NCBI RefSeq assembly: GCF_003581645.1 | Contig: NZ_QXFK01000018.1 | Coordinates: 124,001-188,000, forward strand | Direction: 5' to 3' | DNA from: Pelagerythrobacter aerophilus | GTDB taxonomy: Bacteria > Pseudomonadota > Alphaproteobacteria > Sphingomonadales > Sphingomonadaceae | DNA: 64,000 bases | In this document: one piece after another, positions 9,240-16,936 of the stretch | Position numbering within the stretch: position 1 is the stretch's first letter | Layout: every line of letters begins with the position of its first letter | Translations under genes and position numbers: made by a program | Notes under the pieces: generated by a model | What the model was told of the DNA's origin: nothing | The model's database searches: none | What the model saw: the letters and a program-made list of their open reading frames with translations, nothing else

Positions 9240-9572
9240 GGCTCCCCCGGGCCCCCGGTTTCCGATTCTGTTACCCGGTTCGGTCCGAACCGTGCTCTTA
9301 GCTTTGTAAATTCAGGCCGTTAGGCCGTCACATTACGCAGCGAGAGCAAGTGCTTCGTTGTCGTTGGCACTTGTGAGTTTTGAGCCTTTAACGGGTTACT
9401 CAGCCCGGGCGAAAACAGTGCTTTTCAACACACGTCGATCCTGGTTCGGCCCCATCATCAACGGCGTTGCGTACGCCTCTGGTGGTGGAGCCGCCGGGTA
9501 CTGCCCCCGGGTCCGTTGTGCCTATTGCACACCGCAATTTATCGCCATAGCCGGCCGAAACCGGCGAGACCC
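9240..9572 (-). ncRNA. ssrA: Circularly permuted two-piece tmRNA
   Basis: tmRNA rescues stalled ribosomes and tags the unfinished protein for proteolysis. On the minus strand the acceptor piece comes first and ends GGCAGTACCCGGCGGCTCCACCA-like at 9483 with an encoded CCA. A spacer of about 29 bases follows (9482-9454). The coding piece then starts GGGGCCGAACCAGG at 9453. The two ends form a 7-bp acceptor stem (GGGGCCG with CGGCUCC, one G-U). The coding piece carries the resume frame GCC AAC GAC AAC ... TAA, giving ANDNEALALAA, the alphaproteobacterial tag. The outer boundaries (about 9572 and 9240) are estimates; the CCA end and the GGGG start are read directly. Confidence 0.93.
9333..9368 (-). 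other. ssrA: tmRNA tag-peptide reading frame (ANDNEALALAA)
   Basis: Twelve codons inside the coding piece, GCC at 9368 to TAA at 9333, encode A-N-D-N-E-A-L-A-L-A-A. The LAA end is the ClpXP-type degron. It has no initiation codon because translation resumes on the GCC. Confidence 0.95.
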
Positions 9573-9600
9573 TATATAAGGGTTCGCGGATTAATGTGAA
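9573..9600 (-). promoter_or_regulatory. Probable sigma-70 promoter of ssrA
   Basis: On the minus strand TTCACA (9600-9595) and TATATA (9578-9573) are separated by 16 bp and lie just upstream of the acceptor piece. This is a good match to a housekeeping promoter in an otherwise very GC-rich region. Confidence 0.5.
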
Positions 9601-9667
9601 GTGGACGAAGATCGCCTCGATCCCCCGCCTCCCCCGCGGTGGCAGGGTGGCGGGAGGATTCGGCCGC

Positions 9668-10105
9668 TCAGCCGCGCTTCTTCAGCTCGTCGCGGATTTC
9701 CTTGAGCAGGTCGAGTTCGGTCGGGCCAGCCGGCTTTTCCTCGGGCGGCTTGTTCTCGAACTCGGCCAGCACCTTCTTGGTGTAACGCACCAGCAGGAAG
9801 ATGATGAAAGCCAGGATAACGAAGTTGATCGCCGCAGTGACGAACGCGCCGTAGCCGATCATCGCCGCGCCCGCTTCCTTCAACGCCACGTAGTCGCTCG
9901 GCGACCCGGTATAGCTTTCGGGCGTGCTGAGCAGGATGAAATAGTTCGAAAAGTCCGCCCCGCCGAAAATCCAGCCGACAATCGGCATGATTACGTCGTC
10001 GGTCAGCGAGCTGACGATCTTGCCGAAGGCCGCACCGATAATCACGGCGACCGCCAGGTCCATCACGTTGCCTTTGGCGATGAACGCCTTGAAATCCGCC
10101 ATCAT
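9668..10105 (-). CDS. mscL: Large-conductance mechanosensitive channel
   Basis: MscL is an inner-membrane homopentamer that opens under membrane tension to release solutes during osmotic downshock. The 145-residue product starts [20 protein letters not shown], followed by the pore-lining first helix ([21 protein letters not shown]). A second helix is [19 protein letters not shown], and the C-terminal amphipathic bundle is [14 protein letters not shown] took the first of two adjacent ATGs, which has GAGGAG about 11 bp upstream. The frame stays open upstream but without family similarity. It is divergent from lemA. Confidence 0.96.
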   Translation of the reverse strand: MMADFKAFIAKGNVMDLAVAVIIGAAFGKIVSSLTDDVIMPIVGWIFGGADFSNYFILLSTPESYTGSPSDYVALKEAGAAMIGYGAFVTAAINFVILAFIIFLLVRYTKKVLAEFENKPPEEKPAGPTELDLLKEIRDELKKRG

Positions 10106-10271
10106 GTCCGATGCGCCTCCTCGTTTGCCAACCTCGGCCAGATCAATGTTTCTTACATTATCGGCGCACACTGCCAAGCCCGCGGCGCCGCTTGAAAAGC
10201 CGCATCGGTGTGCTATCTCCACAATACAGATGCTCGCGGGCGCAACGCGCTCGCACAAGGGGAGCCTTTCG

Positions 10272-10934
10272 ATGAATTGGAAGTCCGTCCGCCGTTTTTC
10301 GCTCGTCGCACTCGCGTCGCTGGGTTTGGCCGCCTGCGGGATCAACTCGGTGCCTGCCGCCCAAGAGAACGCCAAGGCCAAGTGGGCCGACGTGGAGGCG
10401 GCGTTCCAGGAGCGCGCGAACCTGATTCCAAACCTGGAGCAGATCGTGCTTTCGTCCGCCGAGCAGGAGCGGGAGACGCTCAACCAGGTGATCGAGGCCC
10501 GTGCGTCCGCCACGCGGCCGGAAATCCAGGTCGACGGTGATGATCTGTCGGATCCGGCCGCCATGGCCCAGTATCAGCAGGCGCAGAACACGCTCGGCGG
10601 CGCACTCAGCCGCCTGCTCGTCTCGGTCGAACGTTACCCGGAGCTACGCAGCCAGGAGAACTTCGGCCGCTTCATGACGCAGATCGAAGGACAGGAGAAC
10701 CGCATCCGCGTGGCCATCCGCGACTACAACGAGGCGGTGCGCCAGTATAACACCACGATCCGCACTTTCCCCGATACGATCGGCGCGAACATCATCCACG
10801 GCGCCGAACCGATGGTCCCCTACGAAGCCGTGACGGAAGGTGCCGAAGTCGCCCCGACTCTCAACATGCGCACCGGTAACGGCGGCTCCAACGACAACAC
10901 CGCCGAACAACCCGCCGCCGCGGCGAACAATTGA
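10272..10934 (+). CDS. LemA-family lipoprotein
   Basis: This is a 220-residue LemA-family protein with an N-terminal lipobox (LGLAACG, modified Cys near 22) rather than the more usual single uncleaved helix. The LemA core is recognisable: [23 protein letters not shown], then [24 protein letters not shown] and [20 protein letters not shown]. The ATG at 10272 follows AAGGGGAG. It heads a run in which it overlaps or abuts two TPM-domain genes, a pairing seen widely in bacteria. The biochemical role of LemA proteins is unsettled. Confidence 0.92.
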   Translation: MNWKSVRRFSLVALASLGLAACGINSVPAAQENAKAKWADVEAAFQERANLIPNLEQIVLSSAEQERETLNQVIEARASATRPEIQVDGDDLSDPAAMAQYQQAQNTLGGALSRLLVSVERYPELRSQENFGRFMTQIEGQENRIRVAIRDYNEAVRQYNTTIRTFPDTIGANIIHGAEPMVPYEAVTEGAEVAPTLNMRTGNGGSNDNTAEQPAAAANN

Positions 10935-10954
10935 TCGCCCACCGGACAGGCGCG

Positions 10955-11791
10955 ATGCGCGAGCTGGTTCGCGTGCTCCTGGTGGTCGCTGCGGCGGTGG
11001 GGCTTGCCTTCCCCGCCGCGGCGCAGGAGTTCCCCGAGCGCGGAACGGCGCCGGTTGTCGACGCGGCGAACATCATCGACGATGCGACCCAAGCGGCGCT
11101 GACGCAGAAGCTCGACGCATTCGAGGAGCGTAGCCAGCGGCAGTTTGCGATCGCGACGATTCCCGATCTGCAGGGCTACGACATCGCCGATTACGGCTAC
11201 CGCCTCGGCCGTGCCTGGGGCCTCGGCGATGCAGAGAACAACGACGGCATCATCCTGATCGTCGCGCCTAACGAGAAGCGGATGCGGATCGAGGTCGGCT
11301 ACGGTCTCGAAGGCGTGATCCCCGACGGGCTCGCGTTCGAATATATCGAGGCGATGAAGCCCTATTTCCGCGAGGGCGACTATTCGGGCGGCATTGCGAT
11401 GGCCGCGGACAGGATCATCAATCAGCTCGAGCTCCCTCCCGAGGAAGCGGCACAGGTCGCCGCGCAGGCGGAGCAGGCGCGCGAGAGCGACGGCGGCTTC
11501 CCGTTCGGCGCGCTGATCTGGATCGCCTTCATGTTCTTCTTCTTCATCCTCCCGATGTTCGGGCGCGGACGCAGGCGGCGCTATCGCCGCGGCGGCGGTG
11601 TCGGCGACGCAGTCGGCAACATCATCTTGTGGGAAGCGGGCCAGGCCGTCGCTCGCGGATTGATGGACAATGACGACTGGGGCGGCGGTGGCGGCTTCGG
11701 AGGTTTCGGTGGCGGCGGAGGCGGCGGGTTCGGCGGCTTCTCCGGCGGCGGCGGCAGTTTCGGGGGCGGCGGCGCCTCCGGGGGATGGTAG
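10955..11791 (+). CDS. TPM-domain (YgcG-like) exported membrane protein with glycine-rich tail
   Basis: About 278 residues: a signal peptide (VRVLLVVAAAVGLAFPAAAQ), a TPM domain from about 32 to 150 (VVDAANIIDDATQAAL, WGLGDAENNDGIILIVAPNEKRMRIEVGYGLEG, DYSGGIAMA), one membrane helix (FGALIWIAFMFFFFILPMF), an arginine cluster and a long Gly/Phe-rich tail. The ATG at 10955 gives a clean signal peptide. A TTG at 10931 overlapping the lemA stop as TTGA is the alternative start. It belongs to the LemA-TPM cluster, for which membrane-associated protein folding or turnover has been suggested elsewhere. Confidence 0.9.
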   Translation: MRELVRVLLVVAAAVGLAFPAAAQEFPERGTAPVVDAANIIDDATQAALTQKLDAFEERSQRQFAIATIPDLQGYDIADYGYRLGRAWGLGDAENNDGIILIVAPNEKRMRIEVGYGLEGVIPDGLAFEYIEAMKPYFREGDYSGGIAMAADRIINQLELPPEEAAQVAAQAEQARESDGGFPFGALIWIAFMFFFFILPMFGRGRRRRYRRGGGVGDAVGNIILWEAGQAVARGLMDNDDWGGGGGFGGFGGGGGGGFGGFSGGGGSFGGGGASGGW

Positions 11792-11794
11792 GCG

Positions 11795-12469
11795 ATGAAG
11801 TATCTGACGGCCGATCAGCACCGGATCGTCACCGACGCGGTTGCCGGGGCAGAACTCGAGACCTCGGGCGAGATCGTCACCGTGCTCGCCGACCGGTCCG
11901 ACGACTACAACGATATCGCGCTGCTCTGGGCGATCGCCACCGCCTTCACCGCGATGAGCATAGTGGCGCTATTCCCCGACTTCTTCCTCGGCAAGGTCGA
12001 CTGGCTGATGGGTGGCTGGACCCACGAATGGACGGCAGGGGAGCTGTTCGGCATGCTCACCGCGCTCGGCCTCATAAAGTTCGCCGCCGTCTGGGCGATC
12101 CAGCTATGGCAGCCGCTCAAGTTCTGGCTCGTGCCAGGCCCGGTGAAGGACGCACGCGTGCACGCCAAGGCGGTGAAGCTGTTCAAAGTCGGGGCCGAGC
12201 GGCGCACCCATGGACGCACGGGCGTGCTGATCTATCTCTCGATGCGCGAGCACCGGGCGGAGATCGTCGCCGACCAGCCGATCGCCGAGAAAGTCCCGGC
12301 CGAGGTCTGGGGCGAGGCGATGGCCGACATGCTCGCCGAGATCAAACAGAGCCGTCTGGCCGAAGGCATGGCCGCGGGCGTGCGCGACGTCGGCAAGGTC
12401 CTCGCCGGTCACTTCCCGCGCGCCGACGACGACACCAACGAATTGCCGGACCGGCTGATCGAAGTCTGA
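11795..12469 (+). CDS. Second TPM-domain membrane protein
   Basis: This 224-residue protein starts three bases after the previous stop. The TPM fold appears split. An N-terminal strand-helix part (TADQHRIVTDAVAGAELETSGEIVTVLADRSDDY) is followed by two membrane helices (IALLWAIATAFTAMSIVALF and ELFGMLTALGLIKFAAVWAI). The rest of the domain follows (HAKAVKLFKVGAERRTHGRTGVLIYLSMREHRAEIVAD). No signal peptide is seen. The TPM core interrupted by a membrane hairpin sets it apart from the preceding TPM protein. Its stop overlaps the Nudix start by one base. Confidence 0.85.
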   Translation: MKYLTADQHRIVTDAVAGAELETSGEIVTVLADRSDDYNDIALLWAIATAFTAMSIVALFPDFFLGKVDWLMGGWTHEWTAGELFGMLTALGLIKFAAVWAIQLWQPLKFWLVPGPVKDARVHAKAVKLFKVGAERRTHGRTGVLIYLSMREHRAEIVADQPIAEKVPAEVWGEAMADMLAEIKQSRLAEGMAAGVRDVGKVLAGHFPRADDDTNELPDRLIEV

Positions 12470-13008
12470 TGGCGGCGGATCGCGACGCGCCCGAGCAGAT
12501 CGTCTGGCAGGGCAAGTATCTCACCACCAAGAAGCGCGGCCGCTGGGAATACGTCGGCAGGGCGCGCGGCATTCGCGCGGCGGCCATTCTCGCGGTGGAG
12601 GATGGGCACGTGCTGCTGGTCGAGCAGTACCGCGTGCCGCTGGGCAAGGTCTGCCTCGAACTGCCTGCCGGCCTGATCGGAGATGACGAGGGCCTTGAAG
12701 GCGAGGAAGCCGAAGCCGCCGCGACCCGCGAACTGGAGGAAGAAACCGGCTACCGCGCCGATCGGATGGAGAGCTGCGGCGAGTTCTTCTCCTCCCCCGG
12801 CATGGTCAGTGAGAGCTTCACGTTGATGCGCGCCCGAGGCCTGACCAAGGTGGGCGACGGCGGCGGCACCGACAGCGAGGACATCACGGTCCACCGCGTA
12901 CCCCTCGCCGATCTGCCGCGGTTCGTTGCCGAACGCCGCACGCTGGGGCATGGCATCGACGTGCGCATTGCCATGCTGCTGGCGGCGGGCTTCATCGGGG
13001 AGGATTGA
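12469..13008 (+). CDS. Nudix hydrolase, ADP-ribose pyrophosphatase-like
   Basis: This 179-residue Nudix protein hydrolyses a nucleoside diphosphate linked to another moiety, most likely ADP-ribose. The Nudix box is present (GEEAEAAATRELEEETGYRAD, preceded by ELPAGLIGDD). Other NudF-like features are LVEQYRVPL before it and FFSSPGMVSESFTLMRARGL after it. The ATG at 12469 shares its A with the upstream TGA. Upstream the frame is open only as a shadow of the TPM gene. The exact substrate cannot be read from the sequence. Confidence 0.9.
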   Translation: MAADRDAPEQIVWQGKYLTTKKRGRWEYVGRARGIRAAAILAVEDGHVLLVEQYRVPLGKVCLELPAGLIGDDEGLEGEEAEAAATRELEEETGYRADRMESCGEFFSSPGMVSESFTLMRARGLTKVGDGGGTDSEDITVHRVPLADLPRFVAERRTLGHGIDVRIAMLLAAGFIGED

Positions 13009-13009
13009 T

Positions 13010-13792
13010 ATGGCGGGCAGATGTGCGGGCAAGCTGGCTCTGGTGACCGGCGCGGCTCAGGGCCTGGGCGCGGCGCACGCGGGGCGGCTGGCGGAAGAAG
13101 GCGCCCGCGTGCTGTGCACCGATCTCAACGGCGATGGCGCGGCGGAAACGGCCGACGTGATTAACGAAAGCTGCGGCAGCGGCACGGCTTTCGCGATCGC
13201 GCACGATGTCACGGATCCGGATCATTGGGCCGCAGCGATCGAGGCTGCGCGCGAGCAGCTTGGCGGGCTCAACGTGCTGGTCAACAACGCCGGGATCGGC
13301 GTCGGCGGCAATATCGAGGCGTGCGATTTCGAGGACTGGAAGCGCTGCTTCGCGGTCAACGTCGACTCGATCTTTCACGGCTGTCAGAAGGCCCTGCCCC
13401 TGATGCGCGAGCATGCGCCGGGGTCTATCGTCAATATCTCGAGTATCGCCGGGCTGATCGCGAGCGACACGATGCCCGCCTATAATTCGAGCAAGGCAGC
13501 AGTGTGGATGCTGACCAAGTCGATCGCGCTGCACTGTGCGAAGAACAACATGGGCATCCGCTGTAACTCGGTGCATCCGACATTCGTCGATACGCCGATT
13601 CTCGATGGAACGGCGCGGCACCACAATCTCGATAAGGGCGTGCTGCTGGAGAAGCTAGCGCGGCAGATTCCGCTGAAATTCGTCGGAGAGCCGGACGATA
13701 TCGCCAACGCCGTGGTCTATCTGGCAAGCGACGAGAGTCGCTTCATGACCGGGGCGGAGCTCAAGCTCGACGGCGGTATCTCGGCGATGTGA
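13010..13792 (+). CDS. Short-chain dehydrogenase/reductase
   Basis: This 260-residue classical SDR has the nucleotide-binding TGAAQGLG (about 13-20), the structural NNAG, and a catalytic Ser145-Tyr158-Lys162 set (NISSIAG, AYNSSKAAV). Its Asp in LCTDLN after beta-2 favours NAD. The C-terminus ends TGAELKLDGG as in steroid and alcohol dehydrogenases of this family. The ATG at 13010 has GGGGAGG in front and begins one base after the Nudix stop. The substrate is unknown. Confidence 0.9.
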   Translation: MAGRCAGKLALVTGAAQGLGAAHAGRLAEEGARVLCTDLNGDGAAETADVINESCGSGTAFAIAHDVTDPDHWAAAIEAAREQLGGLNVLVNNAGIGVGGNIEACDFEDWKRCFAVNVDSIFHGCQKALPLMREHAPGSIVNISSIAGLIASDTMPAYNSSKAAVWMLTKSIALHCAKNNMGIRCNSVHPTFVDTPILDGTARHHNLDKGVLLEKLARQIPLKFVGEPDDIANAVVYLASDESRFMTGAELKLDGGISAM

Positions 13793-13795
13793 TGT

Positions 13796-13820
13796 GACGG
13801 GCCCCCGCCGGGGACCCGTC
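13796..13820. terminator. GC-rich hairpin between SDR and pspC
   Basis: GACGGGcCCC-CGCC-GGGGaCCCGTC-type inverted repeat between two convergent genes, overlapping the pspC stop. It lacks a T-run, so it would be a weak or bidirectional terminator. Confidence 0.45.
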
Positions 13821-14034
13821 AATCGGCGATCAGTGCGATCGCGAGGTAGACCAGGATCAGCGATCCGAACCCGATCAGCGTGCCGGCGACGAAGCCGATG
13901 CGGACCCAGGTGGCGTTGACCCCGAAGTAGTCGGCGATCCCGCTGCAGACGCCGAAGAGCTTGCCATTCCGCTTGTCGAGATGGAAGCTGCGCTCCGGCG
14001 CCACGGCGGGGCGGTTGCGCTCGGGCCGGCTCAT
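13819..14034 (-). CDS. PspC-domain protein
   Basis: This 71-residue protein has a short basic N-terminus followed by the PspC domain: FHLDKRNGKLFGVCSGIADYFG, then VNATWVRIGFVAGTLIGFGSLILVYLAIALI, a re-entrant or transmembrane hydrophobic stretch. In enterobacteria PspC is part of the envelope-stress response, but many stand-alone copies have no known role. The ATG at 14034 overlaps the stop of the tiny upstream membrane gene (ATGA), so the two are probably co-translated. Confidence 0.88.
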   Translation of the reverse strand: MSRPERNRPAVAPERSFHLDKRNGKLFGVCSGIADYFGVNATWVRIGFVAGTLIGFGSLILVYLAIALIAD

Positions 14035-14150
14035 ACCAGGATGCCGGCCGGGCTGGCGGGGACGATCGCGGCGGCGAAGAACACGGCCGAGACTGCGAAA
14101 GCGGAAACCGCGGCGAGGACCCGGTTGCTCATGTCGTTGAACGATTGCAT
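14031..14150 (-). CDS. Tiny single-pass membrane protein upstream of pspC
   Basis: This 39-residue product, starting MQSFNDMSNRVLAAVSAF, has one hydrophobic segment (SAFAVSAVFFAAAIVPAS). Evidence that it is real: GGAAGGG about 9 bp before the ATG at 14150, and a four-base ATGA overlap with pspC. It could be a small partner of PspC in the membrane. No function is known to me. Confidence 0.65.
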   Translation of the reverse strand: MQSFNDMSNRVLAAVSAFAVSAVFFAAAIVPASPAGILV

Positions 14151-14374
14151 CGAAACTTTCCCTTCCTTGCTGTTCGAGGGCCAATCCCGCGAACGTTCCA
14201 TGCTTTGCACGGGGCGTGCCAATTCGTGAAAACCGCAGAATTCCGCCATTTCCGTGATATGCGCACGAAATTCACCAGTTGTTCATTGCCGAGGATTGGG
14301 AAATTTCACCACATGTCGGGATCAGGAAAATCCGATAGTCTTGCCAACGCTGCCCGGCTATCGCCCACGCCTCG

Positions 14375-15460
14375 ATGGCGCTCGACCTGATCTCCCTCTC
14401 CGACTTCCGCAATCACGCGCGCAGCGAGCTGTCGGAGACCGCGCAGTTCAATCTGCTCACGGGGGAGAACGGCGCCGGCAAGACCAACGTGCTGGAGGCG
14501 CTGTCGCTCCTCGCTCCCGGACGCGGCCTGCGCCGGGCGCCGCTTACGGAGATGGCACGCGGCGGCGGCACGGGCGGCTTCGCAATCGGTGCCTCGCTCG
14601 CAGCAGGCGATGGCGAGCCAGTGCGGCTTGGCACGTTCGCCCGGCCCGATCGGCCCAACAGACGGCTGGTCCAGGTCAACGGGGCTGACGCAAGCGCGGC
14701 CAGCCTCGGCGAATGGCTCGCCGTAAGCTGGCTGACGCCGGCCATGGACCGCCTCTTCACCGACAGCGCGGGCGGGCGGCGGCGCTTCGTCGACCGCATG
14801 GCGCTCGCGCTCGATCCGTCGCATGCCCGACACGCGACCCGCTATGAGGCCGCGCTGCGCGAGCGCAATCGGCTGCTGTCCGACGACACCCCGCCGGACC
14901 CGGTCTGGCTCGACGGCGTCGAACGCCATCTCGCCGAGCATGGCAGCGCACTGGCTCAGGGCCGCGCACGCACGATCGCCGCCGTGGCCGAGGCGCTGGC
15001 CCGACTACCCGAGGAACCGTTCGCCCGCCCCGCCCTTTCCTATGCCGCGAGCGGCCCGCTCGATCGGGTGCAGCTTGCCGTCGCCCTGCACGAGAGCCGC
15101 CGCCGCGACCGCCAGGCCGCGCGCACGCTGACCGGCCCGCACCGCGACGATCTCGACGTCGCCATGGCCGGCAAGGACGTCCCTGCCGCGATCTGTTCGA
15201 CCGGCGAGCAGAAGGCGATGCTGATCGCGATCACCCTCGCGCACGCCGAGTTGGCGGCCAAGGGGCGGCCGGGCCTCCTGCTGCTCGACGAGGTGGCCGC
15301 CCATCTGGACCCTTTGCGGCGCGAAGCCCTGTTCGCCCGGCTGCGCACAGGCGGCGCACAAGTATGGCTGACCGGGACCGAGCGCGCGCCGTTCGCGGAT
15401 ATTCAGGGCGAAGCCGCGATGTGGGACGTCTCGGGTGGAGCGGTCGCCCGCGCTTCCTGA
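14375..15460 (+). CDS. recF: DNA replication and repair protein RecF
   Basis: RecF is an SMC-like ATPase that helps RecOR load RecA at gaps next to duplex DNA. The 361 residues include Walker A GENGAGKT (30-37), the FRNH motif near the start, the ABC signature CSTGEQKA and Walker B LLLLDEVAAHLD. The length is normal. It is not next to dnaN here. Its end lies 19 bp from the end of the convergent esterase gene. Confidence 0.95.
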   Translation: MALDLISLSDFRNHARSELSETAQFNLLTGENGAGKTNVLEALSLLAPGRGLRRAPLTEMARGGGTGGFAIGASLAAGDGEPVRLGTFARPDRPNRRLVQVNGADASAASLGEWLAVSWLTPAMDRLFTDSAGGRRRFVDRMALALDPSHARHATRYEAALRERNRLLSDDTPPDPVWLDGVERHLAEHGSALAQGRARTIAAVAEALARLPEEPFARPALSYAASGPLDRVQLAVALHESRRRDRQAARTLTGPHRDDLDVAMAGKDVPAAICSTGEQKAMLIAITLAHAELAAKGRPGLLLLDEVAAHLDPLRREALFARLRTGGAQVWLTGTERAPFADIQGEAAMWDVSGGAVARAS

Positions 15461-15479
15461 TTTGGAAGCCGTGGCCTAC

Positions 15480-16175
15480 CTACGGAGCTTCCTCTTCCGG
15501 CAGTGCCTTCGCGACCTCGTCCACCGTAGTACTTACCAGCGTCTCGATTCCCTCTGCTGTCGGGTGGATCCGGTCCGGCTGGATCAGTCGCGGCTGGTCG
15601 TAGACCCCCTCCAGGAAGAAGGGCACCAACTCCACGCCATACTCCTCCGCCAGCGCAGGGTAGAGCGCGTCGAAGGCCTGCTGGAACTCCGGCCCGTAGT
15701 TCGGCGGCGCGCGCATGCCCATTAGCAGGACGGGAATCTCTCGCTGCTTAAGGATGTCGAGCATGTTCGCAAGGTGGGCCTTCGTCTCCTCCGGCGAGAG
15801 ACCACGCAGGAGATCGTTGCCGCCAAGCTCGAGGATCACGAGATCGGGCGCCTCTTGCTGCGCGTCGAGGGTGAATGCGAGGCGCTGGAGCCCCGCCGCC
15901 GTCGTATCGCCGGAAACCCCCGCATTGGCCACCTGCGCGTCGATCCCCTGCGCCCGGAGCGCCGCCTCCAGGCGTGCTGGGTAGCTCTCCTCCTTCGCGA
16001 CGTTGTACCCGGCGAAGAGGCTGTCCCCGAAGGCGAGGATGTGCCGCTCCTGCCCCATCACGGGCATCGGATCCGCCGTCTGCTCCGCCGCAGGCGCGGG
16101 CTCGCGCTGCGGCGCTTCGCCACCACAGGCGGCCAGCGCGAAGGCGGTGACAATCGACAGACGGCTGAGACGCAT
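15480..16175 (-). CDS. tesA: GDSL-type arylesterase/lysophospholipase (TesA-like), predicted lipoprotein
   Basis: This is a 231-residue SGNH hydrolase. A lipobox-type N-terminus (TAFALAACGG) suggests attachment to the outer membrane, unlike the soluble periplasmic E. coli TesA. Catalytic blocks are FGDSLFAGYN (Ser), VSGDTTAAG (Gly), LGGNDLLRG (Asn) and DRIHPTAEG (Asp/His). The ATG at 16175 follows AAGGAG. It is divergent from a YbbA/YbbP-type ABC pair, the same gene association as tesA-ybbA-ybbP in E. coli, which suggests a shared envelope-lipid role. Confidence 0.9.
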   Translation of the reverse strand: MRLSRLSIVTAFALAACGGEAPQREPAPAAEQTADPMPVMGQERHILAFGDSLFAGYNVAKEESYPARLEAALRAQGIDAQVANAGVSGDTTAAGLQRLAFTLDAQQEAPDLVILELGGNDLLRGLSPEETKAHLANMLDILKQREIPVLLMGMRAPPNYGPEFQQAFDALYPALAEEYGVELVPFFLEGVYDQPRLIQPDRIHPTAEGIETLVSTTVDEVAKALPEEEAP

Positions 16176-16222
16176 CGGCAAGGCTCCTTGTTCGTGGCGT
16201 CTGCCTATGCCATCGCCGCGCA

Positions 16223-16912
16223 GTGACAAACCCCTCTCTCGCGATTTCCGCGCGCAACCTCACCCTCACTCTCGGCCAGACGGGCGCTCCGGTCGATATC
16301 CTGCGCGGCGTCGACCTCGACGTGGCACAGGGAGAGATTCTCGCGCTGCTCGGCCCGTCCGGCTCGGGCAAGAGTTCGCTCATGGCGGTCCTCTCCGGAC
16401 TGGAGCGGGCGAGCGGCGGCAGCCTGACGGTGGCGGGGCAGGATTTCGCTGCGATGGACGAGGACGCGCTGGCCCTTGCCCGGCGCGGGCATATCGGGAT
16501 CGTGCTCCAGGCCTTTCATCTTCTTCCGACCATGACCGCGCTCGAAAACGTTGCGACGCCGATGGAGCTTACCGGCGCCAGCGATGTGCAGGCCCGCGCG
16601 CGTGCCGAACTCGAGGCGGTCGGCCTCGGCCACCGGCTCGACCATTTCCCGACCCAGCTTTCGGGCGGCGAGCAGCAGCGCGTCGCCATCGCCCGGGCGA
16701 CCGCTCTTCGGCCATCGCTGATCTTCGCCGACGAGCCGACCGGTAACCTCGACGTCGCGACCGGCCACGGGATCATCGACCTCCTCTTCGCCCGCCGCGC
16801 CGAGACGGGTGCGACCTTGCTCGTCATCACGCACGATCCAGAGCTGGCAGAGCGCTGCGACCGGGTGGTGACGATTGAAGACGGCCGGATCGCGAGCGAT
16901 CGCCGTGGGTGA
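16223..16912 (+). CDS. ABC transporter ATP-binding protein, YbbA/LolD-like
   Basis: This 229-residue ATPase has Walker A GPSGSGKS (44-51), a Q-loop at VLQAFHLLP, signature LSGGEQQR (146-153), Walker [13 protein letters not shown] and H-loop ITHD. The closest known types are YbbA and LolD, the MacB-like class that powers mechanotransmission rather than import. The start is GTG at 16223, 47 bp from the divergent esterase start. The permease follows after 24 bp. Confidence 0.93.
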   Translation: MTNPSLAISARNLTLTLGQTGAPVDILRGVDLDVAQGEILALLGPSGSGKSSLMAVLSGLERASGGSLTVAGQDFAAMDEDALALARRGHIGIVLQAFHLLPTMTALENVATPMELTGASDVQARARAELEAVGLGHRLDHFPTQLSGGEQQRVAIARATALRPSLIFADEPTGNLDVATGHGIIDLLFARRAETGATLLVITHDPELAERCDRVVTIEDGRIASDRRG

Positions 16913-16936
16913 GCCAAGCTCACGCGGAGGCGCCGC

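Noticed and set aside
9358-9579. 73-codon plus-strand frame in the ssrA region
   Set aside because: It is the complement of the tmRNA; the minus-strand structure and tag explain the sequence fully.
9240-9667. Genomic island inserted at ssrA
   Set aside because: tmRNA genes are frequent integration sites, but there is no integrase, direct repeat or foreign-looking gene between ssrA and mscL.
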